In this document: piece by piece, positions 53,477-62,223 of the stretch
How positions within the stretch are numbered: position 1 is the stretch's first letter
Layout: each line of letters opens with the position of its first letter
Source: Campylobacter sp. CN_NE2
GTDB taxonomy: Bacteria; Campylobacterota; Campylobacteria; Campylobacterales; Campylobacteraceae
Assembly: GCF_027797465.1 (NCBI RefSeq)
Contig: NZ_CP115608.1
Span: 1,178,001-1,242,000, forward strand
DNA: 64,000 nucleotides
Reading direction: 5' to 3'
Program-made: the position numbers and the translations under genes
The notes under the pieces: model-generated
The model's database searches: none
The model's input: the letters and a program-made list of their open reading frames with translations, nothing else
What the model was told of the DNA's origin: nothing

Positions 53477-53968
53477 TTAAGCCCTAAATTTCGCATTTTC
53501 TAAATTTAGCAAAAACTCTTTTTTATCCAGCCCGTATGCGTAGCCTGTGAGTTTGTCGCCACTGCCGATAACTCGGTGGCAAGGGATAATTATCGCAATT
53601 GGATTTGCTCCCACTGCCCTACCTACGGCTCTGGCGGACATTTTTGGGATTTGTCTTTTTAGTGAGATTTCGCGCGCAATCTCGCCGTAAGTCATGGTTG
53701 CTCCAAAAGGAATTTGCATTAAAATTTGCCAAATTTCAAGCTGAAAATCGCTGCCAATTAGTGAAATTTTAGGTGTGAAATTTGGTAAATTTCCGCTAAA
53801 ATAAATGTCCAACCACGCGCAGGTATCCCCAAAAATTTGCAAATTTTGCTCCCTAAATTCTGCGCCAAAATCGCTAAATTTGCCAAATTTAAGCGCTGTT
53901 AAATTTGCTCCATCACTTTGCATAAAAATCTCGCCAAGCGGTGAGCTATAACGCCAAAAATATTTCAT
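53477..53968 (-). CDS. ogt: Methylated-DNA-protein-cysteine methyltransferase (Ogt/MGMT)
   Basis: DNA repair protein that takes the methyl group from O6-methylguanine. The active-site PCHRVIGSG, preceded by ARAVGRAVGANPIAIIIPCHR (given in parts), and the MTYGEIAR helix of the winged-helix domain are clear. Frame extends to 54037, but the ATG at 53968 (MKYFWRYSSPLGEI) overlaps the MFS stop (ATGA) and gives the usual 163-aa length, so it is chosen. Confidence 0.92.
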   Translation of the reverse strand: MKYFWRYSSPLGEIFMQSDGANLTALKFGKFSDFGAEFREQNLQIFGDTCAWLDIYFSGNLPNFTPKISLIGSDFQLEIWQILMQIPFGATMTYGEIAREISLKRQIPKMSARAVGRAVGANPIAIIIPCHRVIGSGDKLTGYAYGLDKKEFLLNLENAKFRA

Positions 53969-55128
53969 AAGCTTTGCCTTTTTTCTAAATTTGGCAAGAA
54001 AAACGCCATGATTAGTGGCAAAACGCAAACCCCGCAAAGCGTGTATAAAACATATCCTAGCCCAAATTTATCGGCTATTAAGCCCAAAATCGGCGCAAAA
54101 ATCCCACCAATACTAACAGTCAGCCCAAATGTAACGCCAGAAGCAAGCCCAACGCGGTTTGGCAAATAACCCTGCCCAAGCGCGATAATCGGGCTATAAG
54201 AAAGAGCTAGAAAAATGCCAAGCGGTGCTAATAAAACCACAGCAAAGCCCAAATTTTGCGTGCTTGCTAGCATTATCATAATCGGCAAAAGGCAAAGAAA
54301 TGAGATTTTTATCATCTTTGTAAAGCCGAATTTATCGGCAAACCTGCCGCCAAGAAGGGTAAAAATCGCGCTCACGCCGATATATGCACTCAAAACCGTA
54401 TTTGCGTAAGCCTTGCTTTGGTCAAATTTGTAGATAAAATAAAGTGCCAAAAATGTATTAAATCCGTGAAAAATGATAGAACGCCCACAGATTAACGCCA
54501 TGAGTTTATAAAATCCGCCCCAGTCATCGACGCCGCTAGTTTGGGTGTTTGTGGCTGTTTTGGGTGTAATTTCGCCAAGTCTTTTAAATTCGGCGTAAAA
54601 AAATCTATACAGGGTACTAACGCAAATTTGCGGAATTATGAAAATCAGCGTGCCTTTTAGCCCAAACGCACTAATAATCGCCGTCATAAAAAGCGGTCCC
54701 AAAGAAAATCCCAAAATCCCGCCAAATGAGAAAATGCCGATATTTTGGGCTTTGTTGTGCGGATTAGAGCATTTATTTATGGCTCTTGCGGCTTGTGGGT
54801 GAAACATCGCCACGCCAATTCCTGTGATCATCACGACCGCGCAAAGCACGGCAAACGAGGGCGCAACGCCACTTAGCGCGATACCGCCACCTGCTAAAAT
54901 AAGACCTAGCGGGATAATGTAAGGTGTGTTTTTCTTATCAGCTAGTGAGCCAAAAACGGGCTGGATTAGCGAGCCGACGATATTTGAGACCATGACTAGG
55001 CTTGCAGCAGTTGCGTAATCGTAGTGATAGCTGGCGATTAAAAACGGCAAAATTGCCACGAGTGCGCCTTGATTTATATCACAGCACAAATGCGAAAATG
55101 CCAAAATATAGACAAATTTGTTTTTCAT
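53965..55128 (-). CDS. MFS exporter of the fosmidomycin-resistance (Fsr) type
   Basis: A 387-aa inner-membrane transporter with about 12 hydrophobic segments. The start FVYILAFSHLCCDINQGALVAILPF (cut here: FSHLCCDINQGALVAIL) and the MFS motif FGSLADKKNTPYIIPLG, then MFHPQAARAINKCSN, match Fsr. In Fsr proteins this family exports fosmidomycin-like and other compounds; substrate here is unknown. It is upstream of ogt in the same strand, sharing a 4-bp overlap. Confidence 0.85.
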   Translation of the reverse strand: MKNKFVYILAFSHLCCDINQGALVAILPFLIASYHYDYATAASLVMVSNIVGSLIQPVFGSLADKKNTPYIIPLGLILAGGGIALSGVAPSFAVLCAVVMITGIGVAMFHPQAARAINKCSNPHNKAQNIGIFSFGGILGFSLGPLFMTAIISAFGLKGTLIFIIPQICVSTLYRFFYAEFKRLGEITPKTATNTQTSGVDDWGGFYKLMALICGRSIIFHGFNTFLALYFIYKFDQSKAYANTVLSAYIGVSAIFTLLGGRFADKFGFTKMIKISFLCLLPIMIMLASTQNLGFAVVLLAPLGIFLALSYSPIIALGQGYLPNRVGLASGVTFGLTVSIGGIFAPILGLIADKFGLGYVLYTLCGVCVLPLIMAFFLPNLEKRQSL

Positions 55129-55463
55129 TTTACTTGATTTTTATTATAAATTTAGGCAATTATATCAAATTTGCTACAAATTTAAATAAAAACGATAAAA
55201 ATGAGTGAAAAAATATAACTTTAAGCAAATTTTTACCTAAATGCCAATGATAAATTTGCAGAGACAATTATTAAATTTAAAGCTCTTTTAAGTGCAAAAA
55301 GCTCGAATTTAGCGATATTTTTTGCAAAATTTTGGTTAAATTTAGTTATTTTTTATATTAAACAATATAGTAAGAATTTAAGCCGTTTTTGATTGATTAT
55401 TTAAAAAAAATATGTTACTATTTGAAACTTGTTAAAAAATTATTTTATTATGGAGGTAAGACG
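55129..55463. other. Divergent AT-rich promoter gap between the Fsr-type and tctC genes
   Basis: A 335-bp stretch with no ORF, RNA or clear repeat. A TATAGT at 55366-55371 and AT-rich blocks may serve tctC. The tctC Shine-Dalgarno GGAGG at 55452-55456 ends the gap. Nothing else was seen. Confidence 0.4.
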
Positions 55464-56507
55464 ATGAGTCTATTTGGTAAATCGAAAAAATTTTTCGTTT
55501 CATCACTTTGTGTAGTTGCTTTGGGTGCTGCTATTGTTGGCTGCCAAAACAATTCAGGTAGCTCAAATGCAAACGCAAAAGCAGAAGCTAACTATCCGTC
55601 AGGCAACCTTGACTTAGTTGCTCCGGCAGGTGCAGGTGGCGGTTGGGATACAACAATCCGCATGGTTGCTAAAACTCTAAGCGACACAGGCATTGTAAAA
55701 GCTCCTATGCCAGTTAGAAATGCTCCGGGTGCTGGTGGTGCGGTTCATCTAAGCACATTACAAGCAGCAAACAAAAAAGCTGATCCAAACACAATTACTG
55801 TTTATTCACCGCCTATTTTGTTCTTTAACCTAAATGGTTCTAGCCCTTATGGTTTCCGTGATACAACACCTTTGGCAAGACTAATTGCCGATTATGCTGC
55901 ATTCGTTGTTAAAGCAGATTCTCCATATCAAACAATCCACGATGTTATGGAGGCACTAAAAGAAAATCCAAAGGCTGTTAAAATCGGCGGAACTTCTGCG
56001 ATTGGCTCTATGGACCATGTTCAATTCCTAATCATCGCACAAGCTGCTGGTGTTTCAAATATCGGTAAAATCGACTATGTTCCGTTCGATGACGGCGACG
56101 GTCCTGCTCAGCTACTAGGCGGACATATTGATCTATTCTCAACAGGTCTATCAGATGTTAAAGGCTTGGTTGAAAGCGGCGATTTAAGAGTTTTAGCTCA
56201 AACAGCTGAAAAACGCATTGGCGAAGGCAAAATGGCTGAAATTCCAACTTGTATCGAAAGCGGAATCAACGCAACTTTCATTAACTGGCGTGGTCTATTT
56301 GGCACACCTGATATGCCGGGCTATGCGGTTAAATTCTGGCGAGATGCTCTAAGAGCACTACAAGATACAAAAGAATGGACACAAGTTTGCAAGGAAAAAG
56401 GATGGGATAACATCTATATGGATGCTCCTGAATTCGTAAGATTCTTGGAAAAAACAGAGGGCGAGTATATCGGAGTTATGAAAGAAATCGGTATGCTTAA
56501 AAAATAA
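55464..56507 (+). CDS. tctC: Tripartite tricarboxylate transporter, substrate-binding protein TctC
   Basis: Periplasmic or lipid-anchored receptor for citrate-like substrates. Signal sequence with a lipobox AAIVGC (Cys27). Then the Bug-type fold: LVAPAGAGGGWDTTIRMVAK, NAPGAGGAVHLSTL, LKENPKAVKIGGTSAIGSMDH. The longer frame from 55389 lacks a ribosome site; the ATG at 55464 lies eight bases after GGAGG. 347 aa, slightly longer than typical. First gene of tctCBA; a strong hairpin follows it. Confidence 0.93.
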   Translation: MSLFGKSKKFFVSSLCVVALGAAIVGCQNNSGSSNANAKAEANYPSGNLDLVAPAGAGGGWDTTIRMVAKTLSDTGIVKAPMPVRNAPGAGGAVHLSTLQAANKKADPNTITVYSPPILFFNLNGSSPYGFRDTTPLARLIADYAAFVVKADSPYQTIHDVMEALKENPKAVKIGGTSAIGSMDHVQFLIIAQAAGVSNIGKIDYVPFDDGDGPAQLLGGHIDLFSTGLSDVKGLVESGDLRVLAQTAEKRIGEGKMAEIPTCIESGINATFINWRGLFGTPDMPGYAVKFWRDALRALQDTKEWTQVCKEKGWDNIYMDAPEFVRFLEKTEGEYIGVMKEIGMLKK

Positions 56508-56517
56508 ATCTGAATTT

Positions 56518-56547
56518 GCCTATGAACCTAGTTCATAGGCATTTTTT
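56518..56547 (+). terminator. Hairpin with T tract between tctC and tctB (attenuator)
   Basis: GCCTATGAAC (56518-56527), loop CTA, GTTCATAGGC (56531-56540), then TTTTTT at 56542-56547. It is a classic intrinsic terminator inside the operon, placed 10 nt after the tctC stop and 30 nt before tctB. Confidence 0.9.
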
Positions 56548-56576
56548 ATGTTTAAATTTAATTTTATGGAGCTCAT

Positions 56577-57050
56577 ATGTCGCTTTCAGTTATATCATCA
56601 TTTCTTTTAACGGTTTTAGGTATAGTGTATGCGGTTGCTACATTTATGTTGCCCGAAGCCGCATTAGGCAGACCGCACGAGCCAAAAATTTTTCCTGCTA
56701 TGTTAGCTATTTTTTTAATTGTGTGCGGTACTATTTTGCTTGTGAAAGAATTTAAGGCTCAACAACTCGAAAAAAAACAATACGGGGGCATAAGCAGAAT
56801 TTCTGCAAAATATGTTCTTCAAATATTATTAACTGTCGTAAATGGCGTAATTTATACGCTTATATTTAATCAGATAGGATATGTTTTTTCAACAATTATA
56901 TTTTTGATACTTCAATTTTTAATCTTTGGCGGAGTTAAAAATTTAAAATACGGAATAATTGTTTCCATTATTTTTTCTTTGGCTATATATTTTATCTTTA
57001 ATAATCTACTTGGCATTATTTTGCCTAACTCAGCATTAGGCTTTATATAA
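56577..57050 (+). CDS. tctB: Tripartite tricarboxylate transporter small membrane subunit TctB
   Basis: A 157-aa membrane protein with about four hydrophobic segments (about residues 3-21, 42-57, 80-100 and 110-155), the usual TctB topology. PHEPKIFPAMLAIFLIVCG matches the FPxxxxxxL region of TctB. TATGGAGC lies before the ATG. TctA follows after 12 nt. Works with TctA as the sodium-driven permease. Confidence 0.88.
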   Translation: MSLSVISSFLLTVLGIVYAVATFMLPEAALGRPHEPKIFPAMLAIFLIVCGTILLVKEFKAQQLEKKQYGGISRISAKYVLQILLTVVNGVIYTLIFNQIGYVFSTIIFLILQFLIFGGVKNLKYGIIVSIIFSLAIYFIFNNLLGIILPNSALGFI

Positions 57051-57062
57051 AGGAATTTGGTT

Positions 57063-58568
57063 ATGGATAGTTTGCAATTATTAATGCAAGGTTTTGGTGT
57101 TGCACTAGAACCTATGAATATATTTTGGGTTACGCTTGGTGGTGTGTTAGGAACTATCGTAGGAATGTTACCTGGTCTTGGACCTGCTGCTGGTGTTGCG
57201 ATACTTTTACCACTAACATTTTCTATGGGAGCCGTTCCTGCGCTTATTACTATGGCGGGAGTTTATTACGGTGCGATGTATGGCGGTTCTAGGTCTTCGA
57301 TTTTGATAAATACTCCGGGAGACGGCGCTGCGATTGCTGCTATGTGGGACGGTTATCCTATGGCACAGCAAGGCAGAGCAGAAGCAGCACTCGCTATCTC
57401 AGCTATTGCTTCGTTTTTTGGCGGCTTGATAGCTACTGTCTTTATGGTATTTTTATCGATTCCCGTTGCTAAATTTGCACTGAAATTTGGACCTGCCGAG
57501 TATTTCTTGCTTTTTGTTTTTGCATTAACGGCAACTGCGGTTATGGAAAAACAGCGCTTAAAAGGCTTTATTATGATGATTGTAGGTCTTATGATAAGCA
57601 CTATTGGGCTAGATCCACAATCTGGCGTTCAAAGATTTACATTTGATCTATTATCACTTCACGGCGGTATTGATTTTCTAATCGTAATCATTGCAATATT
57701 TGCGTTTGGCGAAGTTTTAAGAAGCTTTGAAAATATAGGCGAAGGCAAAAAACAAGTTCAGAAAAAATTCGGTCGAATTTGGATTACAAAAGAAGACTGG
57801 ATGTTAAGCAAGGGTGCTATTTTTAGAAGTGCCCCTATGGGATTTTTAATCGGCGTACTCCCTGGTGCCGGTGGAACGGTGGCTGCGATTATGGCGTATA
57901 ATACACAAAAATCGTTCTCAAAACAACCTTATAAATTTGGCAAAGGTGCCATTGACGGTGTTGCTGCTCCTGAATCAGCTAATAACGCAGCTTCTGTTGG
58001 AGCTATGATCCCTATGCTGACTTTGGGTGTTCCTGGATCTGGAACGACTGCTGTTATGCTTGGAGCTTTGACTATTTTAGGTATGCAGCCAGGACCATTG
58101 CTATTTCAAAATCAATCAACCATCGTTTGGGGATTAATCGCCAGTATGTTTGTGGGAAATGTCATTTTGGCTTTTGTAAATATCCCGCTTGCAGGACTTT
58201 TGGTAAGGGTTTTATCTGTTCCACCAAAAATTTTATATCCAGTAGTCTTAGCTTTCACATTTTTAGGTGTTTATGCTATAAGTGCAGCTACAAGTGATTT
58301 TTACATATTACTTATATTTGGAATTATTGGCTATTTGCTATCAAGGGCAAATTTCCCTATGACACCACTAGTTTTAGCGTGTATCGTAGGAAAAGGCATG
58401 GAGCAGTATTTTAGAAAAGCTTATAAGCTTCATGACGGAGATTTGAGCATTTTTGTCGGTTCTCCTTTGTGCTGGACTTTTATTGTTTTAACTGCTTTGG
58501 TCGTCCTGCTTCCTATAATTAGAAGCAAATTTAAAAAAGAATCTAAAAACAACAAAAACACATTTTAA
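57063..58568 (+). CDS. tctA: Tripartite tricarboxylate transporter large membrane subunit TctA
   Basis: A 501-aa integral membrane permease with about 12 hydrophobic segments. The conserved GMLPGLGPAAGVAILLPLTF, YYGAMYGGSRSSILINTPG and GVLPGAGGTVAAIMAY, plus PESANNAASVGAMIPMLTLGVPGS (in parts), identify TctA. A TTG at 57057 would add two residues; ATG at 57063 with AAAGGAAT upstream is taken. It ends the tctCBA operon, followed by a terminator. Confidence 0.95.
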   Translation: MDSLQLLMQGFGVALEPMNIFWVTLGGVLGTIVGMLPGLGPAAGVAILLPLTFSMGAVPALITMAGVYYGAMYGGSRSSILINTPGDGAAIAAMWDGYPMAQQGRAEAALAISAIASFFGGLIATVFMVFLSIPVAKFALKFGPAEYFLLFVFALTATAVMEKQRLKGFIMMIVGLMISTIGLDPQSGVQRFTFDLLSLHGGIDFLIVIIAIFAFGEVLRSFENIGEGKKQVQKKFGRIWITKEDWMLSKGAIFRSAPMGFLIGVLPGAGGTVAAIMAYNTQKSFSKQPYKFGKGAIDGVAAPESANNAASVGAMIPMLTLGVPGSGTTAVMLGALTILGMQPGPLLFQNQSTIVWGLIASMFVGNVILAFVNIPLAGLLVRVLSVPPKILYPVVLAFTFLGVYAISAATSDFYILLIFGIIGYLLSRANFPMTPLVLACIVGKGMEQYFRKAYKLHDGDLSIFVGSPLCWTFIVLTALVVLLPIIRSKFKKESKNNKNTF

Positions 58569-58576
58569 TCTAATAT

Positions 58577-58602
58577 AGCCCGATTTTACTCAAATTCGGG
58601 CT
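58577..58602 (+). terminator. Terminator after tctA
   Basis: AGCCCGA (58577-58583) and TCGGGCT (58596-58602), followed by CTTTCTT, eight bases after the tctA stop. Confidence 0.8.
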
Positions 58603-58631
58603 CTTTCTTATAATACTATTATCTTTGTAAA

Positions 58632-58663
58632 TTTGTAGAATTAGGCAAGAAATTTGTAGAATT
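58632..58663 (+). promoter_or_regulatory. 21-bp-period direct repeat, copy 2 (before Tat aldo/keto reductase 1)
   Basis: TTTGTAGAATT at 58632-58642 and 58653-58663, with AGGCAAGAAA between and GTTCTATTAAA after. Same spacing and spacer as copy 1; it ends 69 bp before the ATG at 58733. Confidence 0.8.
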
Positions 58664-58732
58664 GTTCTATTAAATTTCCAGCCAAATTTGGTAAAATTTC
58701 TACGAAATTTAACTACTCGTAAGGAAATTTTT

Positions 58733-59629
58733 ATGCAAAGACGAAGTTTTTTAAAAAATTCTATGGCGTTGGGGGCTATGGCATTGGGCTTAAATCCACT
58801 TTTTGCAAATGAAATTTTAGGAGAAAATATGCAAAATTCATCAAATTTAATTCCAAATTTTATTTTAAATAACGGCAGGGAAATCCCTATTTTAGGATAT
58901 GGGACTTGGGATATTCGTGGCAAAGACGGGCTTAGAGCCATAGAAAATGCCCTAGAAGTCGGCTACCGCCACATTGACTCAGCGCAGTATTATCGCAACG
59001 AAGACATCGTGGGCGAGGCTGTGCGAAATAGCGGTATTAAGCGAGATGAGATTTTCGTAACTTCAAAGCTAATGTGGGGCGCAAATGTGGGCAAAGAGGG
59101 TGCAAAAAGGGCAGTTTATGAAAGCCTAGATGCGCTTAAATTTGATTATATTGATTTGTATCTAATCCACGCTCCGTATGGCGATATTAAGGGCATTTGG
59201 GCTGGGTTTTGCGAGCTAGTAGAAAAGGGGCTAATAAAATCAATCGGCGTTAGCAATTTTAGCGTGGATTTAGTGAGAGAGCTTTGCGATGAATTTGCTA
59301 TGAAACCTGTGCTTAATCAAATCGAGCTTCACCCTTTCAAACAACAAATTCGTGCGCAAACCGGGCTTGATAAGCTTGGTGTCGCCACTCAGGCTTATTC
59401 GCCTTTTGGCACGGGAAGTTCTAAAATTTTAAAAAATGAAACGCTTCAAAAAATTGGCGAAAAATACGGCAAAACGGCAGCACAAGTTATTTTGCGTTGG
59501 CAAATCCAAAGAAATATTATCACTATCCCAAAAACCGCGACAAAGTCCCGTATGATCGAAAATATAAGCATTTTTGATTTCAAACTTAGCGATGATGATA
59601 TGAGAGAGATTGCAAATTTAAACAGATAA
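58733..59629 (+). CDS. Aldo/keto reductase with Tat signal (AKR 1)
   Basis: A 298-aa NADPH-type oxidoreductase with an N-terminal Tat signal (MQRRSFLKNSMALGAMALG). The AKR tetrad is visible: Asp and Tyr in HIDSAQYYRNE near residue 81, Lys in VTSKLMWG near 112, His in LIHAPYGD near 148. IGVSNFSVDLV and ITIPKTATKSRM complete the fold. The start ATG is chosen over 58688 as it opens the signal peptide and follows AAGGAAA. The Tat signal suggests a periplasmic AKR, which is uncommon. It is followed by a flavin reductase gene. Confidence 0.88.
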   Translation: MQRRSFLKNSMALGAMALGLNPLFANEILGENMQNSSNLIPNFILNNGREIPILGYGTWDIRGKDGLRAIENALEVGYRHIDSAQYYRNEDIVGEAVRNSGIKRDEIFVTSKLMWGANVGKEGAKRAVYESLDALKFDYIDLYLIHAPYGDIKGIWAGFCELVEKGLIKSIGVSNFSVDLVRELCDEFAMKPVLNQIELHPFKQQIRAQTGLDKLGVATQAYSPFGTGSSKILKNETLQKIGEKYGKTAAQVILRWQIQRNIITIPKTATKSRMIENISIFDFKLSDDDMREIANLNR

Positions 59630-59659
59630 ATTTAAAAACCAAAATTTAAGGAGCAAAAA

Positions 59660-60211
59660 ATGGCAATAATTAATGTCGATATTCAAAAATCCTACCACAT
59701 TTTAAACCACGGTGCCACGACGATAGTCTCGGCTGAATTTGACGGCGTAAAAAACGCTATGGCGGTTACTTGGGCGTGTCCGCTTGATTACGACAAAGTT
59801 ACGATAGTGCCACACAACGGCTCATTTACACGCACTCTTATCGAAAAAAGCGGATATTTTGCCGTGCAAATTCCGGTTTTTACGCAAAAAGATCTGCTTT
59901 TAAATTTGGGTGATGAAAACAATTCTCGCTTCGACAACCCGCATAAAATGGACGGCGTGGAGCTGTTTTATAAAGATGAATTCAAAGTCCCGCTAGTCGC
60001 AGGTTGCGCTGCATGGATTATTTGCAAGGTTATCCCGGAACCTCACAATGAGCAGACCTACGACCTTTTTATCGGACAGGTTGTGGCAGCTTATGGCGAC
60101 GATAGGGTTTTTGACGGCAGCCACTGGCATTTTGATGAAGTTGGCGATGAGCTAAAAACGCTTCATTATGTAGCAGGGAAAAAATTTTATCTTGACGGCA
60201 AGGGTGTTTGA
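59660..60211 (+). CDS. Flavin reductase-like FMN-binding split-barrel protein
   Basis: A 183-aa protein of the flavin reductase-like superfamily. Start AIINVDIQKSYHILNHGATTIV, then MAVTWACPLDYDKVTIVPHNGSFTRTLIEKSG (in parts), NSRFDNPHKMDGVELF, and CKVIPEPHNEQTYDLFIGQV, the typical layout. GGAG lies before the ATG. Probably FMN-dependent electron transfer to an oxidoreductase; partner unknown. It is 30 bp after AKR 1 and 24 bp before the next flavodoxin-fold gene. Confidence 0.87.
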   Translation: MAIINVDIQKSYHILNHGATTIVSAEFDGVKNAMAVTWACPLDYDKVTIVPHNGSFTRTLIEKSGYFAVQIPVFTQKDLLLNLGDENNSRFDNPHKMDGVELFYKDEFKVPLVAGCAAWIICKVIPEPHNEQTYDLFIGQVVAAYGDDRVFDGSHWHFDEVGDELKTLHYVAGKKFYLDGKGV

Positions 60212-60235
60212 ATTTAGTAAATTTAAGGAGCAAAT

Positions 60236-60859
60236 ATGTCAAAAATCTTACTAATAAACGGCAGTCCGAACAAAAACGGAAGCACAAATTTAGCTCTTAG
60301 CGAAATCGCAAAAGAGCTCGAAAATAACGGCGTTCAAAGCGAAATTTTATACCTTGGCAAAAAGGCGATAAATGATTGCATTGCCTGTTTTTCTTGCGCT
60401 AAAACTGGGCGTTGCGCCATAAAAGACGATTCCATAAATGACATAATCCAAAGGCTTGATGAATTTGACGGCATTGTAGCCGGAAGCCCTGTGTATTATG
60501 CCGGACCCACAGCTAGAATTCAGGCGTTTTTGACAAGGCTTTTTTTCGTGGGCGGAAATAAATTTAGCGGTAAAATCGGCGCAAGTGTCCTTATAGCTAG
60601 GCGTGGCGGGGCTAGTGCGAGTTTTGATAGGCTAAATAAATTTTTTACGATTGCAAATATGTTTTTGGCTGGTTCGCAGTATTGGAACGAAGCCCACGCC
60701 ATGACGCCCGATGACCTTCCAAAGGACGAAGAGGGCTTGCAGACCATGCGAACACTAGCCAAAAATATCGCTTGGTTTGTCAAAAACAAAGAATTTGCCA
60801 AAAATGCTGTTGCTATGCCAGAATATGAAGAGCAAATTTTGACAAATTTCATTAGGTAA
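60236..60859 (+). CDS. NADPH-dependent FMN reductase/flavodoxin-fold protein
   Basis: A 207-aa flavodoxin-fold protein. ILLINGSPNKNGSTN near the start is the FMN phosphate loop, and CIACFSCAKTGRCAIKDDS with four Cys resembles the iron-sulfur flavoprotein family, but the spacing CxxCxxC...C is not certain to bind a cluster. GIVAGSPVYYAGPTARIQAFLTRLFF is the typical second loop. Likely reduces quinones or electrophiles. GGAG upstream. Confidence 0.87.
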   Translation: MSKILLINGSPNKNGSTNLALSEIAKELENNGVQSEILYLGKKAINDCIACFSCAKTGRCAIKDDSINDIIQRLDEFDGIVAGSPVYYAGPTARIQAFLTRLFFVGGNKFSGKIGASVLIARRGGASASFDRLNKFFTIANMFLAGSQYWNEAHAMTPDDLPKDEEGLQTMRTLAKNIAWFVKNKEFAKNAVAMPEYEEQILTNFIR

Positions 60860-60891
60860 ATGCGCAAAAATTTATCGTAGGCAAATTTAAA

Positions 60892-62190
60892 ATGAACAAA
60901 GCGAAATTTAAAGATAAATTTGACTTGCTTTTTGAAATAAGGCGCGAAGAATTCAAGCTTTTGCTTTACAGTGCGTTTTTTATTTTTTCGCTTTTTTGCT
61001 CGTATGCGCTTTTGCGCCCGATTCGCGATGCACTGGGGATCCACGGCGGAAGCGACGAGTTAAAATGGCTATTTTTAGGCACTTTTGTCGCCACGCTTGT
61101 TTGTTCGTTTGTGGCTATGTGGCTAAGCGGGGCTATTAGGCGCAAACTCTACACCGACGCCATTTTTATATTTTTTGCCCTAAATTTGCTTGGCTTTTTC
61201 GTGGCTATGAGATTTATTGACGCCCAAAGCCCCGCATTTGCCACGCTTTGCAAGGTTTTTTACATTTGGGTGAGCGTTTTTAATCTCTTTGTCATAAGCT
61301 CGGCTTGGAGCGTTTTGGCTGATGTTTTTAGAAAAGAAACTAGCAAATCAATGTTTGGCATAATCAGCGCGGGAGCGAGTTTGGGCGGGATTGCAGGGGC
61401 TAGTTTGGTTAGCTTTTTGCGTGGAGTTTCGACGCAAAATTTCATATTTTTGTCGGCTTTTTTGCTACTTTTTGCCTTGATTTTGAAAAATTTAATCATA
61501 AAAGAGAGTCTAAATTTACTCCCTAATGCCGATGAAAAGGCAAATTTCACTCAAAAATTCAGCACTCCACTACCTAGCAAAAACCCGCTTGATGGCTTTA
61601 AAATCATCGCTAAATCGCCCTATTTGCTATCTTTTGTAGGCTTTGTTTTATTGCTTACAAGCGTTAGCACATTTTTATACATGGAACAAGCTAGAATCGT
61701 CCGAGCCGTCTTTGATACCCGCGAAGCCAGAGCCGCAGCCTTTGCAAACATCGATCTCATCGTGCAAAGTGCTAGTTTTTTTATACAAATTTTCCTAACG
61801 GCAAAAATCGCTAAATTTTTTGGCATAAAGTGGCTTTTGGCTCTGCTTGGATTTGTGATTGCGCTCGGATTTATTATGCTAAATTTCACGCACCCAGCAT
61901 TCTGGGGCATTGCGCTTGTGATGAGCCTGCGTAGGGTCGGCGAATACGCCCTTGTAAAACCGGCTCGCGAAATGCTTTTTGTCCCGCTTGATAGCGAGAG
62001 CAAATACAAGGTCAAAAACTTCCTTGACACGGTCGTTTATCGTGGCGGAGACGCGCTCTCATCGCAAGTTGAAAGCGTAGCACTGGCTAAATTTGGCGTG
62101 AGTGGAGTTTTGATTTTGGGTGCAATAATTTCGTTTGTTTGGGGAATTTTGGGTCTAAATTTAAGTAAAAAATATGAGAAATTAAAATAA
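60892..62190 (+). CDS. ATP/ADP-translocase-like MFS-type transporter
   Basis: A 432-aa inner-membrane protein with about 11-12 hydrophobic segments. The N-terminal LLRPIRDALGIHGGSDELKW and central SVLADVFRKETSKSMFGIIS, plus the late SLRRVGEYALVKPAREMLF, match the NTP/NDP (TLC) transporter family that also occurs in free-living bacteria. Substrate not determined. It stands 32 bp after the flavodoxin-fold gene. Confidence 0.78.
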   Translation: MNKAKFKDKFDLLFEIRREEFKLLLYSAFFIFSLFCSYALLRPIRDALGIHGGSDELKWLFLGTFVATLVCSFVAMWLSGAIRRKLYTDAIFIFFALNLLGFFVAMRFIDAQSPAFATLCKVFYIWVSVFNLFVISSAWSVLADVFRKETSKSMFGIISAGASLGGIAGASLVSFLRGVSTQNFIFLSAFLLLFALILKNLIIKESLNLLPNADEKANFTQKFSTPLPSKNPLDGFKIIAKSPYLLSFVGFVLLLTSVSTFLYMEQARIVRAVFDTREARAAAFANIDLIVQSASFFIQIFLTAKIAKFFGIKWLLALLGFVIALGFIMLNFTHPAFWGIALVMSLRRVGEYALVKPAREMLFVPLDSESKYKVKNFLDTVVYRGGDALSSQVESVALAKFGVSGVLILGAIISFVWGILGLNLSKKYEKLK

Positions 62191-62192
62191 AA

Positions 62193-62209
62193 TTTGCAGA
62201 ATTAGGCAA
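62193..62209 (+). promoter_or_regulatory. Half copy of the direct-repeat motif (before AKR 2)
   Basis: TTTGCAGAATTAGGCAA matches the first repeat and spacer of the other three copies; the second repeat is absent and the Shine-Dalgarno AAAGGAGAG follows instead, 7 bases before the ATG. Confidence 0.5.
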
Positions 62210-62223
62210 TAAAAGGAGAGATT

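Noticed and set aside
56516-56755. 79-aa ORF overlapping the tctC-tctB gap
   Set aside because: It starts within the terminator hairpin and runs out of frame through tctB.
60520-61044. 174-aa ORF antisense to the flavodoxin-fold and transporter genes
   Set aside because: It spans parts of two well-supported genes on the other strand and shows no motif.
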